This document shows, piece by piece, positions 1 through 8,196 of a DNA stretch of 64,000 nucleotides; the first letter of the stretch is position 1; every line of letters begins with the position of its first letter. The notes below the pieces were generated by a model that was not told the origin of the DNA, searched no databases, and worked only from the letters and a program-made list of their open reading frames with translations. A program made the translations under genes and the position numbers. Source of the DNA: Leptospira meyeri (GTDB lineage: Bacteria; Spirochaetota; Leptospiria; Leptospirales; Leptospiraceae); NCBI RefSeq assembly GCF_004368965.1, contig NZ_SORO01000001.1, positions 1,272,001 to 1,336,000 on the forward strand, written 5' to 3'.

Positions 1-575
1 TTCAACCCAAAGACAAACTCCTTGAATTTCCGTTTGATGGATTCAGCTTGGGAAAACCAAGTGAGATGAATCATGGCCCCGTCAAACTAGGTTTAGGTTC
101 AATCCAAGAACTCATCGATGCCAAAAACATTGAGGACTATGATGGTTGGATTGTTTATGTAAGAAGCGATGATGAAACAAAAATTCCTCTTCTCCCTTGG
201 CAAAACCACTCCGAACTCCCCCTCTTCCTTCTTGTGGAAGGGAAACCTATTTCCCGGTTTCGATATTTATCCAATGTACACCAAATTGAATGCCCGAAAG
301 ACTATGGAAGGCTAGGTATTTTAAATTTATTCTATCGCAAACGCAACCTAATTCGTTTGGATTATAAATTAGAATCCATTAATTTAACAGATAGAAATCG
401 TTCCTGGAAACAAAGAAAAGAATCGGAAACAGAAGAAGGATTAGAAAAACCTATTCCGAAAACGAAGGACATAGGGAAGAAAGAGGACAAGTCGAACAAA
501 ATGTCCGGCGCGCCTGGCAATACTTACGACCGAGAAATATTAGGTACAGAGATAGGTTTCGGCAAATCTCCTTAG
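1..575 (+). CDS. hypothetical protein, 5' end outside window
   Basis: The reading frame is open to the left edge, so the start lies upstream; an internal TTG at 48 is not needed as a start. At least 190 residues are visible. No catalytic motif or membrane segment is recognised. The middle is mixed alpha/beta, followed by a charged Lys/Glu-rich stretch, and the last 40 or so residues are encoded opposite the 3' end of the endonuclease III gene. The last 125 bp overlap nth on the other strand. That overlap is long for this compact genome, so the tail may be poorly conserved. I do not recognise the family. Confidence 0.6.
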   Translation, partial: QPKDKLLEFPFDGFSLGKPSEMNHGPVKLGLGSIQELIDAKNIEDYDGWIVYVRSDDETKIPLLPWQNHSELPLFLLVEGKPISRFRYLSNVHQIECPKDYGRLGILNLFYRKRNLIRLDYKLESINLTDRNRSWKQRKESETEEGLEKPIPKTKDIGKKEDKSNKMSGAPGNTYDREILGTEIGFGKSP

Positions 576-1092
576 GAGTCATTTTCATCATCTCACGTTC
601 AATTTGAACGGGATCCGTTTTTTTTGTAAAACCCAAACGTTGGGTGAGTCGCTTCACATGGGTATCCACAACAAAGCCTTCCACAACTCCATAAATTTCT
701 GCAAGAACCACATTGGCCGTTTTCCTTCCAAACCCAGGAAGTTTAATGGCCTCTTCCATTGTTTTTGGAATTTCACCACTAAATTCATCAAGAACCATCC
801 GAGCAAAACCCTGGATACTTTTGGCTTTGTTTTTATAAAACCCAGTAGAGAAAATTTTTTTCTCTATGGCCGCAAGAGGTGCCTTTGCAAAAGATTCAAG
901 AGTGGGGAAAGTGCGAAAGAGTTCCGGTGTGACTTGGTTCACGCGTTCATCCGTACATTGTGCACTTAAGATGACTGCTATGGCCAACTCATAAGGTTTA
1001 GAAAAATGAAGGGGGGTTTCTACTGCACCGAACTCCGCCTCCAGGAGACGGTAGACTTCGGTGACTTTGGGTGTTTTTCTGGATTGTTTCAA
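451..1092 (-). CDS. nth: endonuclease III (DNA glycosylase/AP lyase)
   Basis: This base-excision-repair enzyme removes oxidised pyrimidines and cleaves at abasic sites. The 213-residue length is normal for the family. The helix-hairpin-helix LPGFGRKTANVV (residues 118-129) supplies catalytic Lys124, and VDTHV supplies catalytic Asp143. The C-terminal [4Fe-4S] ligands follow the family spacing C-x6-C-x2-C-x5-C (Cys192, 199, 202, 208). It lies 24 bp downstream of rpmB on the same strand, so co-transcription is possible. Its 3' end overlaps the convergent hypothetical gene by 125 bp. Confidence 0.95.
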   Translation of the reverse strand: MKQSRKTPKVTEVYRLLEAEFGAVETPLHFSKPYELAIAVILSAQCTDERVNQVTPELFRTFPTLESFAKAPLAAIEKKIFSTGFYKNKAKSIQGFARMVLDEFSGEIPKTMEEAIKLPGFGRKTANVVLAEIYGVVEGFVVDTHVKRLTQRLGFTKKTDPVQIEREMMKMTPKEICRNLSLYLIFLGRKYCQARRTFCSTCPLSSLCPSFSE

Positions 1093-1116
1093 TCCAAAAT
1101 TGCGCTTAAAAAAAAC

Positions 1117-1401
1117 TTAAGCTGCTGGTTGTGCTTTTGGAGTGATCCCAACGTATTTTTTAGGAGTGATCGCAGCGATATCGCCACCGTGGTCTTTGAT
1201 TGCCACTTTCAAACCTTTTTTACGAAGAGTTCGCAAAGCACGTGTAGAAATCTTAACTCGAACCCAACGGTTCTCGTCTTCTAAGAAGATTTTCTTTGTG
1301 ATCACATTCACCTTCCAGATACGGCGGTTCTTTTTATGAGAATGGGATACGTTGTTCCCTGCCGTCGTTCCTTTTCCGGTTACTACACATGTTCTAGCCA
1401 T
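1117..1401 (-). CDS. rpmB: 50S ribosomal protein L28
   Basis: The 94-residue basic protein begins [10 protein letters not shown] and continues with the SHSHKKNRR segment typical of L28, a late-assembly component of the large ribosomal subunit. Length and N-terminal motif match the family. The C-terminal extension ending in PKAQPAA is longer than in E. coli L28. Gene order on the minus strand is LOG-family protein, rpmB, nth, with an 18-bp gap upstream and 24 bp downstream. Confidence 0.95.
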   Translation of the reverse strand: MARTCVVTGKGTTAGNNVSHSHKKNRRIWKVNVITKKIFLEDENRWVRVKISTRALRTLRKKGLKVAIKDHGGDIAAITPKKYVGITPKAQPAA

Positions 1402-1419
1402 AATTATTACCTTGTTTCG

Positions 1420-2184
1420 CTATGTTTTTGTACCCTCAGAATGGGTCAATTCGAAACGAATCTTTTCCTGAAAGAATCGAAGCGCATCGATGGGTGTATC
1501 TGCAAACCCAAACAAATGGAGGTCTTCTTCCGAAATTAGGCGCATCTCTGCCAGCTTTTTGAAATTGATCACACTCGTCCAAAATTCTGTCCCATACAAC
1601 AAGATGGGAATCCTGGATTTTTTTCCTGTCTGCACCAAAGTAAGGGTTTCAAAAAGTTCATCAAAGGTTCCAAATCCACCAGGAAAGGCAATCATCCCAC
1701 GACAGGTTTTCATAAACCAAAGTTTTCTCATAAAAAAATAATGAAATTCAAAAGCAAGTTCTGGATCTACATAGGGATTTACATGTTGTTCATGAGGTAA
1801 AACAATATTGAGGGCGACGGATTTGGATCCTGCCTCTCTTGCTCCTCTATTCCCGGCTTCCATGATCCCGGGCCCACCGCCAGTGCAGATGTGTAAGTTT
1901 CGATCCGGATTCTCCTGTTTGAACAAATCTGCCCATTCGGAAATCAATCGAGAAAACTCACAGGCTTCTGTATAATAATGGCTCAAGGATTCGATCGGGG
2001 AAGGTGGATTTGATTTGGGAGTTTCTGGAGAAGGAATGCGTGCCGAACCAAACACAACAATTGTATCTGTAATTCCATGTGTTTGGAATTCCGATTTGGG
2101 GTGGAGGTATTCAGAAAGGATCCGAACAGGGCCCGCTTCGTTTCCCCATAAAAAACTTTGATTCTCAAAGGCTAAATCATTCAT
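1420..2184 (-). CDS. TIGR00730/LOG family Rossmann-fold protein
   Basis: The 254-residue protein carries the two LOG-family signatures: a GGGPGIMEAGNRGA glycine-rich loop in the first half and PGGFGTFDELFE in the second. Members are often annotated 'lysine decarboxylase-like', but characterised ones are nucleotide 5'-monophosphate phosphoribohydrolases (cytokinin riboside phosphoribohydrolase type). The frame stays open to 2412. I chose the ATG at 2184 because the extra N-terminus lacks family similarity and would overlap the divergent gene at 2273. The true bacterial substrate cannot be read from the sequence. Confidence 0.85.
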   Translation of the reverse strand: MNDLAFENQSFLWGNEAGPVRILSEYLHPKSEFQTHGITDTIVVFGSARIPSPETPKSNPPSPIESLSHYYTEACEFSRLISEWADLFKQENPDRNLHICTGGGPGIMEAGNRGAREAGSKSVALNIVLPHEQHVNPYVDPELAFEFHYFFMRKLWFMKTCRGMIAFPGGFGTFDELFETLTLVQTGKKSRIPILLYGTEFWTSVINFKKLAEMRLISEEDLHLFGFADTPIDALRFFQEKIRFELTHSEGTKT

Positions 2185-2272
2185 CTTGTTATCATAGATC
2201 GACCGAATGGTATAAAAAATGCGGAAAATCCAAAAAACAATCCCGATCGCAATTTCATTAGAACATCTCCCT

Positions 2273-3067
2273 ATGACAGAAACAGAATTGAAACAAATCT
2301 GCTTGGATTGGGAGGACCAGGGGTTTTCTTTTTTCCGTCCTGCAGTGGTAATGGATTGGAACACAGAACCAAGAGCCTTGGGAAAAGCCAAGTTAAGTAT
2401 CAATTTATCCATTCGTTTATCATTTTGGCAAAGTATTTACCACTGGTTTTTCCCAAGAAGTTACATCCAAAATAGGCAACACAAACTAACAGAAATTTTA
2501 CGGGATGCTGTTTTATTTCGAGAAAACAAAACAATACCAAATGGGTTTCGTTTCTTATGGAACCAATTTTGGAACACTCCCATTTCGATTGTTTGGTTGA
2601 ACTTAGGTTTTACAAAACTTCGAATGGACCTAAAATTAGAAGAGGATTCCACCGCCACGGCCATTCCTCTCGTTTATATGGGAGAAAAAAAATTCTACTT
2701 CCGCACAGGATATCTAAAATCCATCCACTACCGATTGATCAAAAAAGAATTTAAATTTCCATATCCTAGATTTGCAGAAGTATATGTCAAAACACGTGAC
2801 AAACACAGTGACGAAACGATTGGAAAGGTGTTTTACACTTTTTTGGGGTATATGCTCGAAAAAGAGACCGACGAATACCTGTTACCGTATTGGGGATTTC
2901 GTTCTGTTTTACCAAACACAATCAGAAATCAAATTCCTGTAGATATATGGAAGGTGGTCCATCCCCAGATCCAATCAGAATGGAAGGAGAAAAATCTTTT
3001 TGAAAATGAATTAGAATTTAGGACTGTCTACCAGGTTTCCACTTCTTCGCAGAATCATCCAAAATGA
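2273..3067 (+). CDS. hypothetical protein
   Basis: A 264-residue protein that I cannot place in a family. It is rich in aromatic residues and Arg/Lys, with no clear signal peptide or transmembrane segment. The frame extends up to 2219, but the ATG at 2273 (MTETELKQ) gives a soluble N-terminus and leaves 88 bp for the divergent promoter shared with the LOG-family gene. Its last 50 bp overlap the convergent small helix-turn-helix gene. It is probably a Leptospira-restricted cytoplasmic protein; function unknown. Confidence 0.65.
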   Translation: MTETELKQICLDWEDQGFSFFRPAVVMDWNTEPRALGKAKLSINLSIRLSFWQSIYHWFFPRSYIQNRQHKLTEILRDAVLFRENKTIPNGFRFLWNQFWNTPISIVWLNLGFTKLRMDLKLEEDSTATAIPLVYMGEKKFYFRTGYLKSIHYRLIKKEFKFPYPRFAEVYVKTRDKHSDETIGKVFYTFLGYMLEKETDEYLLPYWGFRSVLPNTIRNQIPVDIWKVVHPQIQSEWKEKNLFENELEFRTVYQVSTSSQNHPK

Positions 3068-3227
3068 TAAAACGAGAGTTTTTTCCAATCACAACTTCAT
3101 TGATTTTTTTATCTTGTAACGCTCGGTAAACAGAAGTTCGGCTAGTGTTTTTCTTTTCAGCGAAATATTTGATCTCTAATAAATTTTTACTGATTTGTTT
3201 GCATGTATTCACTAGTGCATCTGACAT
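3018..3227 (-). CDS. small helix-turn-helix DNA-binding protein
   Basis: A 69-residue protein with a predicted helix-turn-helix at about residues 19-38 (KYFAEKKNTSRTSVYRAL), followed by a short beta-hairpin-like segment (VVIGKNSRFIILDD) that could be a wing. This resembles excisionase-like or MerR-like DNA-binding modules. GAGG lies 11 nt before the ATG. No integrase, toxin or phage gene is nearby, so it is best read as a stand-alone small transcription factor. Its 3' end overlaps the convergent hypothetical gene by 50 bp. Family assignment is inference. Confidence 0.6.
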   Translation of the reverse strand: MSDALVNTCKQISKNLLEIKYFAEKKNTSRTSVYRALQDKKINEVVIGKNSRFIILDDSAKKWKPGRQS

Positions 3228-3284
3228 TGTTGGACTAACCTCTATTACCTTAGACAGTTTGTTCGATAAAGAGATGATATTTTT

Positions 3285-4181
3285 TTAAAAACGATCCAAT
3301 CGAATAGAAAATTCGATCTTTTTTTCCGTCTTAGGTGCAATCGTTTTAGGATTACCACCAGGGAAGTGTAAAAAATTCCCAGTGCCTGTCATAGGCTCAA
3401 TCGCTATAGATCTTCGATCTTGTGGAGTATATACCTGGTAAAACTCTCCACCTTGGATCATCAGCTTTTCTTTTTTATTCATAGAAAAAAGACCGATGTA
3501 AGAATTTTCTCCATCGATGGATGCATAGAGTTCATCCAAATTTTTACCCATAAGAGTTTCTTCTGAATTTAAAATGACTTCTTCCTTTTGAACTTTTTCC
3601 GGAAGGAGATAATCTCCTAACTTCACTTTATGAAACCCACTTCCAAATAAAAAAAGATCATCAATGGATTCATCCTCATTCCACCGAAAGTATGGATGAA
3701 TTCCCAATGCAAAAGGAAATTCTGTGTCAGATCCATTAGTCAATCGGTAGATCACTTTTAACTCAGAAGGAAACAATTGGTAACATTCTTTGACTTTGAT
3801 TTGAGAAAGCAAACTACCCTTCCATGTTGTAGGAATTTCCATTTCAAATTCCGCATAGGCGACCCCATCTGTGATCTCCTCTCTTACCAAATGCCGGGGG
3901 AGGTTGTGATAAAGGCCGTGCAAGGGGATTCCGTTCCCATCAGTAAGCCAATGTGTACTGGGATAAAATGGCTCCCGGGCCCAAGGGTTTGGTTCTAGTC
4001 GATTCACCCAAGGAAACATGAGAAAAGACCCGGAAGCGAAAAAAGGATCGGGGGCCTTGTGTCCTGAAACCACTGAGACGGATTTTCCGTCAACCGGCGA
4101 CAAAAGATGCAAACCAAGCCATTGGCCACCGCCCGTTGGGTGGATTTCAAAACAAGACTGTTTTGTTTTCAGTTGGTACAA
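3285..4181 (-). CDS. aldose 1-epimerase family protein
   Basis: A 298-residue mutarotase-fold protein that would interconvert the alpha and beta anomers of hexoses. Visible signatures are HGLYHNLPRHL, the central NGSDTEFPFALGIHPYFRW with the catalytic-type His, and IEPMTGTGNFLHF near the C-terminus. There is no signal peptide, so it is cytoplasmic. It starts 55 bp from the divergent sppA gene. It could also belong to the related glucose-6-phosphate 1-epimerase (YeaD) subgroup; motifs alone do not separate them. Confidence 0.85.
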   Translation of the reverse strand: MYQLKTKQSCFEIHPTGGGQWLGLHLLSPVDGKSVSVVSGHKAPDPFFASGSFLMFPWVNRLEPNPWAREPFYPSTHWLTDGNGIPLHGLYHNLPRHLVREEITDGVAYAEFEMEIPTTWKGSLLSQIKVKECYQLFPSELKVIYRLTNGSDTEFPFALGIHPYFRWNEDESIDDLFLFGSGFHKVKLGDYLLPEKVQKEEVILNSEETLMGKNLDELYASIDGENSYIGLFSMNKKEKLMIQGGEFYQVYTPQDRRSIAIEPMTGTGNFLHFPGGNPKTIAPKTEKKIEFSIRLDRF

Positions 4182-4236
4182 GATTTATCTCCCAAAAATG
4201 ATTGAAGTCATAGTTTGCGATCTTAGAAAGGTTTGT

Positions 4237-5235
4237 ATGCCTTCAAGAAAGTCTTTTCTATTCGTTTGTGTCGTTCTGCTTTCGGTTCTCTTTACCGAAT
4301 CTTGTGTTATTGGAAACAGTATGAACCTGTTTCCGCAAAGTGGCAAGGCTGATTTCGAAGAGAAACTCATAGCCGGAAGAGATCAAGAAAAAATCGTGAT
4401 CATCTCCATCGAAGGAATGATTACGGATGATGCCAAGGATTCATTTTTCGGCCCGCCGACCGAATCCATGGTCGCAAGGATCAAAGAATCCTTAAAATAT
4501 GCGGAACGTGATCCAGACGTCAAAGCAGTGATATTAAAAATCAACTCACCAGGCGGAACCGTAACAGCAAGCGATATCATTTACCAAGAAGTTTTGAAAT
4601 TTAAAAATAGAAAATCCATTCCTGTTTTTGCAGGATTTATGGATACCGCCGCAAGTGGAGCCTATTACATAGCAATGGCCACCGATGGAATCGGTGCTCA
4701 CCCAACAACTGTTACAGGTTCAGTGGGAGTCATCATGTCAGGGATCAATGTAAAAGAAGGATTGGATAAAATTGGAGTCAAAGATCAGTCTTTTACCTCT
4801 GGCCCAAACAAGGCTCTTGGTTCACCTATTTCAGAAATGACTTCAGAACAAAGAAAAATTCTTCAATCTATCATCGACAGTTTGTATGGCAGGTTTTTTG
4901 AAGTAGTCAAAAAAGGAAGACCGAACGTAGCAGAAACTCGACTCAGAGAAATCTGCGATGGAAGAATCTTCACAGCAGAACAAGCAAAGAAAGAAGGTAT
5001 GGTTGATTTCATCGGATATTTTGATGATTTTGTTTATCAGATCATGCAGCACCCTAAATTCCAAGGAAATCGACACGGAGATCCACGGGTGATCACTTAC
5101 CAAAGAGGAAAAGGCAGAGTTGATAACATTTACCAAGCCACTGATATTAATAAAAATCCGTTTTCTTTAGGAATTGCAGATAAAATTTTAGGAACGGGAA
5201 CCAATGCTAAATTTCTTTATCTTTGGGATCTATAA
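4237..5235 (+). CDS. sppA: signal peptide peptidase SppA-type serine protease
   Basis: A 332-residue S49 peptidase that cuts leftover signal peptides or other membrane peptides. The Ser/Lys dyad is visible: Ser139 in DTAASGAYYIAMATD and Lys191 in SGPNKALGSP, with INSPGG before them. A short form with a single S49 domain, unlike the 67-kDa E. coli enzyme. The ATG at 4237 is preceded by AGAAAGG at good spacing and begins an N-terminal hydrophobic segment ending in LFTESC (Cys23). It may therefore be a lipoprotein or carry an N-terminal anchor. The frame is open to 4018, but that overlaps the divergent epimerase. The MBOAT gene follows after 19 bp. Confidence 0.9.
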   Translation: MPSRKSFLFVCVVLLSVLFTESCVIGNSMNLFPQSGKADFEEKLIAGRDQEKIVIISIEGMITDDAKDSFFGPPTESMVARIKESLKYAERDPDVKAVILKINSPGGTVTASDIIYQEVLKFKNRKSIPVFAGFMDTAASGAYYIAMATDGIGAHPTTVTGSVGVIMSGINVKEGLDKIGVKDQSFTSGPNKALGSPISEMTSEQRKILQSIIDSLYGRFFEVVKKGRPNVAETRLREICDGRIFTAEQAKKEGMVDFIGYFDDFVYQIMQHPKFQGNRHGDPRVITYQRGKGRVDNIYQATDINKNPFSLGIADKILGTGTNAKFLYLWDL

Positions 5236-5254
5236 TTTCAAGGCCAACTAATCA

Positions 5255-6682
5255 ATGTTATTTAATTCTATTCCTTATTTACTTCTTTTTGCGTTTACTT
5301 ATTTAATTTACTGGAATATCCCACAAAAAGGAAGAAAACCATTACTTGTTACTTCTTCCTTAATTTTCTATGCTTATTTCAGTTTTCCTTTTCTGTTTCA
5401 TTTCCTTTTGGTGATTTTAGTCAACTATGGATTTAGCGAATGGATTTTTCGCAAAAAAGACAAAGGAGAATCCTATCAGCATTTACTCTTTGCCATCGTT
5501 GCGTTAAACCTAATCAATTTAGGATTCTTTAAGTATTTCTACTTTATCACTGGATCCTTGTTTTCTTTGACAGGTTATCCCGCATTTAAAGAAATTTCAG
5601 GCTCTTGGAGTATATTCTTACCTCTAGCGATTAGTTTTTATACCTTTCAAATCATTGCAGTGCAAGTGGACATTCACCGGGGGATCATTGAAAAAAGAAT
5701 GTCTGCTGTGGACTATTTTTTATTCATTCTTTTCTTTCCGCAATTGATTGCAGGTCCAATCATGCGGTCGCAAGATTTTTTACCGCAGCTCGACCATCCT
5801 ACAATCGATTCAGATCGAATGAAAAAAGGTTTGTTTCTCATCATTGGTGGTCTTTTCAAAAAAGTAATTATCGCTGAAAACATAGCACCCATCATTTCAC
5901 CGATCTTTATGGATCCCGCAAAATTCGATAGTTTTTCTATTTTTTTTAGTGTGATCGCATTCGCAATACAAGTGTACTGTGACTTTTCTGGATACACGGA
6001 TATGGCACGTGGTTCTGCAAATTTACTAGGATATGAGATTCCAGAAAACTTCCAAGGGCCATTTTTCTCACAGTCTTTCCGTGAACTTTGGTCGAGATGG
6101 CATATCACACTTTCTTCCTGGTTACGTGATTATATTTACATTCCACTAGGTGGAAGTAAAGGTTCCATCTTTCGTTCCAACATAAACTCTTTTATCACTA
6201 TGTGCCTCGGCGGGCTTTGGCATGGTGCCAACTGGGCATTCGTATTTTGGGGTGCTTATTTAGGGGCACTCATCTGGGTGGAAAGATCATTGTATTTAGG
6301 TCGAGGGAAAAAGAAATTTTTACCAGATACTCTTCCATTTGTGGGAATCATTCGAACAATTGTTGTGTTTATCATATTTACTTTTTCGGGTGTTTTCTTT
6401 CGAGCAGCGGCCCGGGGTGAAGAATCTATGACGGTAGCTTTTGAAATTTTCAAAGGTGTTTTAACATTCCGCAATACGGGTGAAACTTTAAGCCGAGTGG
6501 ATGAACTTCCTACTTTCATTGCCTTGGGACTGATGTTCAACTGGTTTCAATATTCAAACTATGTGTATGAAAAACTAAAACCTTATCAAAATATTCTCCT
6601 TCCTATTCTATCAGTAGTCATTCTACTTTTGCTCGGAATTTTTGGAGATGGTGGGCAAGATTTTATTTACTTCCAGTTCTAA
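5255..6682 (+). CDS. MBOAT family membrane O-acyltransferase (AlgI/DltB type)
   Basis: A 475-residue polytopic membrane protein with about ten hydrophobic segments. The MBOAT signatures are FRELWSRWHITLSSWLRDY and CLGGLWHGANWAF, containing the invariant His323. AlgI/DltB-type enzymes move acyl groups across the membrane onto surface polysaccharide or cell-wall polymers. The acceptor here is unknown; nearby envelope genes make a surface glycan plausible. It appears to be co-transcribed with sppA. A strong terminator-like hairpin begins 28 bp after its stop. Confidence 0.9.
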   Translation: MLFNSIPYLLLFAFTYLIYWNIPQKGRKPLLVTSSLIFYAYFSFPFLFHFLLVILVNYGFSEWIFRKKDKGESYQHLLFAIVALNLINLGFFKYFYFITGSLFSLTGYPAFKEISGSWSIFLPLAISFYTFQIIAVQVDIHRGIIEKRMSAVDYFLFILFFPQLIAGPIMRSQDFLPQLDHPTIDSDRMKKGLFLIIGGLFKKVIIAENIAPIISPIFMDPAKFDSFSIFFSVIAFAIQVYCDFSGYTDMARGSANLLGYEIPENFQGPFFSQSFRELWSRWHITLSSWLRDYIYIPLGGSKGSIFRSNINSFITMCLGGLWHGANWAFVFWGAYLGALIWVERSLYLGRGKKKFLPDTLPFVGIIRTIVVFIIFTFSGVFFRAAARGEESMTVAFEIFKGVLTFRNTGETLSRVDELPTFIALGLMFNWFQYSNYVYEKLKPYQNILLPILSVVILLLLGIFGDGGQDFIYFQF

Positions 6683-6710
6683 ATCCTTACTTCAAAAAAG
6701 TAAAGTAGGC

Positions 6711-6763
6711 AACAAACAAATGGGCAGAAGAGTTCCTTTGACTCTTCTGCCCATTTGTTTGTT
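6711..6763 (+). terminator. perfect 23-bp inverted repeat, terminator-like, over a start codon
   Basis: Arms 6711-6733 and 6741-6763 are exact reverse complements around a 7-nt loop (tcctttg). The outer ten base pairs are A-rich on the left and T-rich on the right, and the inner 13 bp contain TGGGCAGAAGAGT. This fits an intrinsic terminator for the MBOAT gene, able to work in both directions. Unusually, the putative ATG (6720) and half the signal peptide of the next lipoprotein are encoded inside it. Confidence 0.75.
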
Positions 6764-7379
6764 ATTCCTTAGTATCCATTGTGCACCCAAAATAGATTGG
6801 ATCCGTGCACTTCCTACGGATCTTCCTCGAGATACAAAGATTTCTTTAGGTGTCTATGTCAGACCAACGGAAAAAAAATCACCATATAACTCAAAACAAT
6901 TCCATTTGTATTGGAAAGAAGAAATCCACCTCCAACAAAACTCTCAGTTTGTGAAAACCTGGAGTGTATGGAAGGTTTACGAGGATCATTCAGAATTCCA
7001 TCAAAAAGAAGGATTGGGTACATTTGAAAAATCTGGAGAGTGGGTTTTACTTAAAACAAACTCAATTTCCGAAGTGGAATGCGAATCAACCAAAAAAGAT
7101 AAAACAATCCCTCAGAGAAAAGATTGGTTCTCCTTGTTTCCGTGTTCACTTCAAACTCCAAAATCCAATCGCCGAATAGAACATCGTTTGTTGTATTATT
7201 ATGACGGGAAATCTCTTTATCCCTTACAATTTGAGTCAGGTTATCATGAAGCGGATTTTGGGATTGCGTGGGAATCCGATCTACCTTACACAAGATCTAG
7301 TTTGTTCGAAAAAGCTAGGCTGAAATACGGAAAAAAAGAATTCCAACCCCACGTGTACAACCACGTGAAGTTGGATTGA
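6720..7379 (+). CDS. putative lipoprotein, hypothetical
   Basis: A 219-residue protein with an N-terminal MGRR, a hydrophobic stretch and the lipobox-like FLSIHC (Cys21), so export and lipidation are likely. The rest is a Lys/aromatic-rich soluble domain with Cys pairs and no recognised motif. The frame extends to 6642 inside the MBOAT gene, but the ATG at 6720 gives the only sensible signal peptide. No strong ribosome-binding site precedes it, and the start codon sits in the left arm of a perfect hairpin, so expression may depend on readthrough or melting of the structure. Function unknown. Confidence 0.65.
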   Translation: MGRRVPLTLLPICLLFLSIHCAPKIDWIRALPTDLPRDTKISLGVYVRPTEKKSPYNSKQFHLYWKEEIHLQQNSQFVKTWSVWKVYEDHSEFHQKEGLGTFEKSGEWVLLKTNSISEVECESTKKDKTIPQRKDWFSLFPCSLQTPKSNRRIEHRLLYYYDGKSLYPLQFESGYHEADFGIAWESDLPYTRSSLFEKARLKYGKKEFQPHVYNHVKLD

Positions 7380-7437
7380 TTCGAAGAAGAATCAAAAAAG
7401 GGTAACCATCTCTAGAAAGAATCATTACATACAGTTT

Positions 7438-7878
7438 TTATCTGAGTGCCACCACAGCACAAGCGCGGGCATATTCTTTGTATTCTACATTTGCCTTTTG
7501 TTCGAATTTTGTAATCCCGTGTTGACGAAAAGCTTCACTCGCTTTTTTGGCATGTGTGGATGCTTCACAAAAGTTTCCCGCCTTTGAGTGTGCCTGGCTT
7601 GCAAGGTATTGGATGGAAGCAAAACTCTTGTGTTCGCTCATTCCAATTGCTTCTCTAATTTTAATTGCTCTCGAATAATGTCCGGATGCTAAATCAAACT
7701 CGCCCATCACCTCTTCTTCACTTGCAAGTTTCACAAGTTCATTTGAGATCGCAGTGAGCGTTTCTTTATCATATTGGTTGATGAGGGAATCCAGGTCTTC
7801 ATTCATCAAAGAAGACTCTCCAGCTGAAATGGAAGCGGTAAGTGCCAAAACTAGAATGGTTAGAATTGCCTTTTTCAT
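7438..7878 (-). CDS. periplasmic TPR-like helical protein
   Basis: A 146-residue protein with a clean Sec signal peptide (MKKAILTILVLALTASISAG, cleavage near residue 20). The mature part is fully helical with TPR-like repeats (GEFDLASGHYSRAIKIREA and ...AGNFCEASTHAKKASEA), which suggests a small protein-interaction module. GGAGG lies 4 nt before the ATG, an unusually strong ribosome-binding site for this window. It stands alone between a lipoprotein gene on the other strand and the PBP1A terminator region. Partner unknown. Confidence 0.75.
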   Translation of the reverse strand: MKKAILTILVLALTASISAGESSLMNEDLDSLINQYDKETLTAISNELVKLASEEEVMGEFDLASGHYSRAIKIREAIGMSEHKSFASIQYLASQAHSKAGNFCEASTHAKKASEAFRQHGITKFEQKANVEYKEYARACAVVALR

Positions 7879-8196
7879 ATTCCCTCCGAACCAACGGTTC
7901 TATTAGTTTAATGCAACTATCGTGCCAGGCACAAAGTGGCCTAAACACAGAGAGATTGCCAAACAAAGGGATAACCAATGAGAAAACAGGAGTGTATTTG
8001 CTTAAAAAGTACGCAAAATGTAGAATTGGAAATAAATTCTGCTGCCGAAAGGGAAACTGACTGAAAAAGGATAGCCGCTTACTTTTGTGCCTTGGTTTCC
8101 TTGGTAAGCGAGTTGCCAAACCGAGTGTATGAAAAAAGAAAGTCACTTACTTTTGTGAGCTACTTTCCTGTGACAAAGCAAAGGTATAAGGTTCGT
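7879..8196. other. 318-bp intergenic region with tandem degenerate repeat and terminator
   Basis: No convincing gene lies here. It must hold the promoter of the TPR-like gene (start 7878) and the terminator of the PBP1A operon. Two related segments starting near 8091 and 8143 share CTTACTTTTGTG and a following TTTCCT. Each can fold: GCTTAC...GTAAGC for the first, GTCAC...GTGAC or GAAAGTCAC...GTGA/CTTTC for the second. Confidence 0.5.
8132..8167 (-). terminator. intrinsic terminator of the PBP1A operon
   Basis: On the minus strand the stem GAAAG/CTTTC plus TCAC/GTGA (with a 4-nt bulge) is followed directly by six T's (plus-strand 8132-8137). It lies 30 bp after the PBP1A stop codon, the expected place for its terminator. 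Confidence 0.65.

Noticed and set aside
7376..7400. Short inverted repeat GATTC-GAATC after the lipoprotein gene as a terminator
   Set aside because: Only 5 bp of stem and followed by A's on the plus strand; not a convincing terminator in either direction.
7842..8146. Open frames on both strands in the gap between the TPR-like gene and PBP1A
   Set aside because: They cross the terminator, have no leader or domain and overlap the strong ribosome-binding site of the TPR-like gene.
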